A stretch of DNA of 64,000 nt from Chaunax sp. Z400 (taxonomy: Eukaryota > Chordata > Actinopteri > Lophiiformes > Chaunacidae), in NCBI GenBank assembly GCA_037577475.1, contig CM075192.1, positions 8,726,908-8,790,907 on the forward strand, written 5' to 3'. The stretch's first letter is position 1. Every line of letters starts with the position of its first letter. Of the stretch, positions 60,991 through 64,000 are shown one piece after another. The notes below the pieces were generated by a model, which did no database searches, was not told the DNA's origin, and was given only the letters and a program-made list of their open reading frames with translations. A program made the position numbers and the translations under genes.

Positions 60991-63900
60991 TAATGTATCT
61001 TGTGTGTGCAGGTATTAAAAATCCCAGACCCATTTAGTTTGCAGCTTGTTTCTTTTGCCCAAAGGAGGCAGAAAATATGTTATTGTTGTTAAGCAAAACA
61101 ATCCTTTTCAAAGTGATGATTTCAGGTCCTTGAGAGTTTGAGGCCAAACTTTGAGGTTGGTTTTAAGTGTGAGATACAAGCACAGAGAGGGGGAGCATTT
61201 CCGCCCTTGCAAGTACGAGTTGTTGCACTCGGTAGCACCACAAGCTACTTTACAGCACTATACTTTACAGCATTATAGTCGGTGGAATATCTCTGCTACT
61301 ACATTAGCAAGATCTACATTTGGCTGTCTAAAATGAAGGTCCTCCAGGTCCTCCTCTGGATATTCATTTGATTTCATTTCAAAAACGTCTGTAGACTCCA
61401 GGAGACTTCGAGGAAGGGTGTCGGGTCGCAATCAGTCGTAAATCCTTACTGACCAATCAGCATTCATGAGCAAAATGCCAGTGGTTTGTGGGCAAAATCG
61501 CCGTCTTTGTAAGAAAAATGAAAGAATATTGGTTTGTTTTCATTTCACTTCTGATAAATAATTGATACTATATTTCCACAAACTACAATAAAATTTGGCC
61601 TTTTTTTTCTACAAGTAGGTGAAAATAATTGTTTTAGCCATTTAGCTCCATTCAATTTCATCCGATTTTGGTACAACTGAGTTAATAGGGAGTGAACAGG
61701 CTGCATCTAGGATGGCTGTGTTCTTGCTCAACCCTCCCTACATGCTTGGTCAGTTGCACGGTCTACACATGTGGCGAAGCAGACTTTTAATACTTTGGAG
61801 GAAGCTTACGGCAGCTGAGGTCTCCTCCTTTTAATGGTCGATTTGCTTTGAAAAGAAAATAATTGAAAAAATATAGCTGAGATTATGGGGATTTATAGTC
61901 TTTCAAATTTATTTCACATATCTGTAAAAGGTACGAAGTTATATCAACAACTACACATCTGCAAAGGTACCTATCCTTTGTCCTTTTTAATTTTGTATAC
62001 TATTTTATTGAGGCACTTACTCAAACCTTTTGCCCCAGACTCTGTAAGACACTTTTGGAAACATGCTAGATTTGTGTGAATTTTCTCAGGTGAACCTACA
62101 GAAACAGCTTTTTATTTTGTAATGCCCAAAATGAATAGAATGTGGCCTTTCATCATGTTCTGAGCCTTATTAATAAATAATATGAATAATTCAAAACCCA
62201 AAAATGAGAGGTGCAAAATTGTACTGGATCCCACGTTCCCTTAAGCGGGGCTAAGACTACAGGAGTTTTAAATCCTAGCCTTTTTTTAAAATCTGGTTGC
62301 ATCATGAAAGTAAGGATTTTCACAGATATTCTTCTCTCTAATTCCAAACATGCACACACAGCATGATGTGAAAATAATGGAGCAGTACAGGATATTATTA
62401 AGATTATTGTGTCACAGCAAACAATGCTACACCTCATATGATCTCATGAGGAAGCAGGTGTTAACAAAATGGAGACTGATGTGCAAAAACATTCTGTAGT
62501 AATATTTTACAGTGAAAAAAACAAAAGCAGAGAGCTAAATGAAGCTACATGTTGGGTTGTTAATTCTTCAGTAAGACCTGGATTCAGGTTCTGTTGTGCG
62601 ACCGTGAGACTGTAGAGAGGGTTGAGCAAACGCTTGTCACAGTCTCATGCTCACAGATCAGAAATGCTCCCTTGCAAGCTTTGCTTTCCACTCATGGTTA
62701 CTGTGTTCTGGTATCATGCGGATGAACAATGAAGTGTCAGAAACATTAAGGGCATTTGCTTCAGATATCAGTGTATGTTTTCAGTTACTAGCAATGGGAG
62801 CATTTGTAGAAATGCAAGCAGTGTGCGTCACTCAAAACATTAAGCACTGATTTTAATTTAATTAGGTTCCACACAATAGTATTAGATTAGTTGATAATTG
62901 TTAATTATTATCATTAATGATTAACTATTAATTATTTGTATTAATAATAATAATAATGCATGAATATAATAATAATATAAAGGTCACAACCCCCTACTTC
63001 ACTTTTTTGAGAGGTCTTAAAAACAAACAAAAAAAGAAGTCCGGTGACATCTATTCAACCCTTTAGGCATGGCTGGATCCAGGGGATCCAGGAAAATCTG
63101 GAAATCTGAATCTGAAATCTGATTGGGCGCTGAAGTGCCCCTGTCCTGTCACTTTTCTTTTTTTTCTGGGTGGAGCCTCAAAGCCTATAGCGATGCTGCG
63201 TTTATGTTATGTGGGAGGGAAGCTTATAATGGGAAGGATTCCTATGTTTATGACTTCTGGTGAAACTCAGATGTCAATGAGAATCTTATTTATAAGTGAG
63301 AATTGGTGATTCAGATGTGAGCTGAACATGGCAGAGGTGGGAAATCTGATGTGACTTGAACATGGCATTAGACTGCACCTAAACAGAGTCCTGCAGAGGC
63401 GCAGTGGTGTTTTCATCCCCCCACAGGAGTTTCATGGTGAGTTACGATCCCCTATATTAGTTTGTGTTAACATGTGAAAGAGTGCTTACTTGTTGCTATC
63501 ACTGAACTTAGGTATCACCAGATAGTTGATGTGGTTGGTTAACACTTCAGTTCGTTATGGTCTATGGTTCTCACATACAGTCACAAGCCTTCACAGTCTA
63601 GATCACCAACTGAAAGACTCTTTTTATTCTGTATGCCTGATGTGCAAAGCAAAGAAGCACACTGACTATACAACAATGGGAGATGACTGTTCGAGTCAAC
63701 TTGGAGTTGTGAGCATTGAGTCTAGGTGGCAAAGACACTGGATATGAATTAATTTCTGAGGTGTTTCAGTTCCCGTCATAAAAACTGCAAAATTGTTCTA
63801 TTTGACCGGAACAAAATGTACATTGTGTGTGGATTTTGCTTTAAGTCATAAGTAGGATTTGTCCTTGTTTGTAAACACAACATTCAAAGTGGCTAAGCTA

Positions 63901-64000
63901 ACTGTCAGTTTTTCTGTTCTAAACTGTTCTATATGCTGTAATAATACACATTACCTGTTTTAAGTTCATGTGTTACATATTTGGAAATAAATTTAAATAA

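Larger units (their letters stand above)
54380..64000 (-). other. Intronic sequence upstream of the first visible grik4 exon
   Basis: Expected to be the intron between the signal-peptide exon and the exon at 54215-54379. I looked on the minus strand for a short exon ending in a HSLRIA-like sequence with a phase 1 donor and found none. The stretch holds the LTR-like repeat, nested Tc1/hAT and an L2-like LINE described separately. I see nothing recognisable in 54400-56400 and 61000-64000, except an AT-rich, partly self-complementary run near 62880-62960. Confidence 0.7.

Noticed and set aside
54380..64000. Search for the signal-peptide exon of grik4
   Set aside because: No minus-strand segment ending in an HSLRIA-like sequence with a phase 1 donor was found. 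Candidate donors, such as GTAAGC near 63488, are not preceded by fitting coding text.

Overview
This window looks like intronic DNA from a bony fish (probably a teleost). It is AT-rich, carries long CA/TA microsatellites and is littered with repeats typical of fish: Tc1/mariner and hAT transposons, an RTE (Rex3-like) element, L2/Rex1-type LINEs and tRNA-derived SINEs. There is no bacterial-style gene packing and almost every long open frame is a repeat or a shadow.

One host gene is present, on the minus strand: grik4, the kainate-type ionotropic glutamate receptor subunit 4 (KA1). Five coding exons, all from the extracellular amino-terminal domain, lie at 54215-54379, 49657-49754, 20036-20201, 11974-12152 and 8032-8085 (5' to 3' on the minus strand). 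Each has AG/GT splice borders, the reading phases join without a break, and the joined protein follows vertebrate GRIK4 rather than GRIK5. The signal-peptide exon should lie to the right of the window and the rest of the amino-terminal domain, ligand-binding and channel exons to the left; I could not find them here. The introns are about 4.5, 29.5, 7.9 and 3.9 kb.

Region by region: 1-8031 is downstream intron with a SINE and an older dispersed repeat. The 12.2-20.0 kb intron holds a Tc1 remnant, a GC-rich block and a hAT miniature element. The 29.5-kb intron (20.2-49.7 kb) is a transposon graveyard: Tc1 pieces, two inverted-repeat miniature elements, an L2-like LINE, SINEs, an internally deleted RTE element, a diverged duplication, and a 1-kb foldback element flanked by an exact 8-bp direct repeat. 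The 49.8-54.2 kb intron has a dead mariner and an RTE tail. The right end (54.4-64 kb) has a hAT nested in a Tc1 element and a second L2-like LINE.

The two observations I would follow first are a (TG)62 tract placed 16 bases upstream of a grik4 3' splice site, where the pyrimidine tract should be, and the foldback element whose two ~400-base arms would form a long double-stranded stem in grik4 pre-mRNA. I found no multi-gene system.
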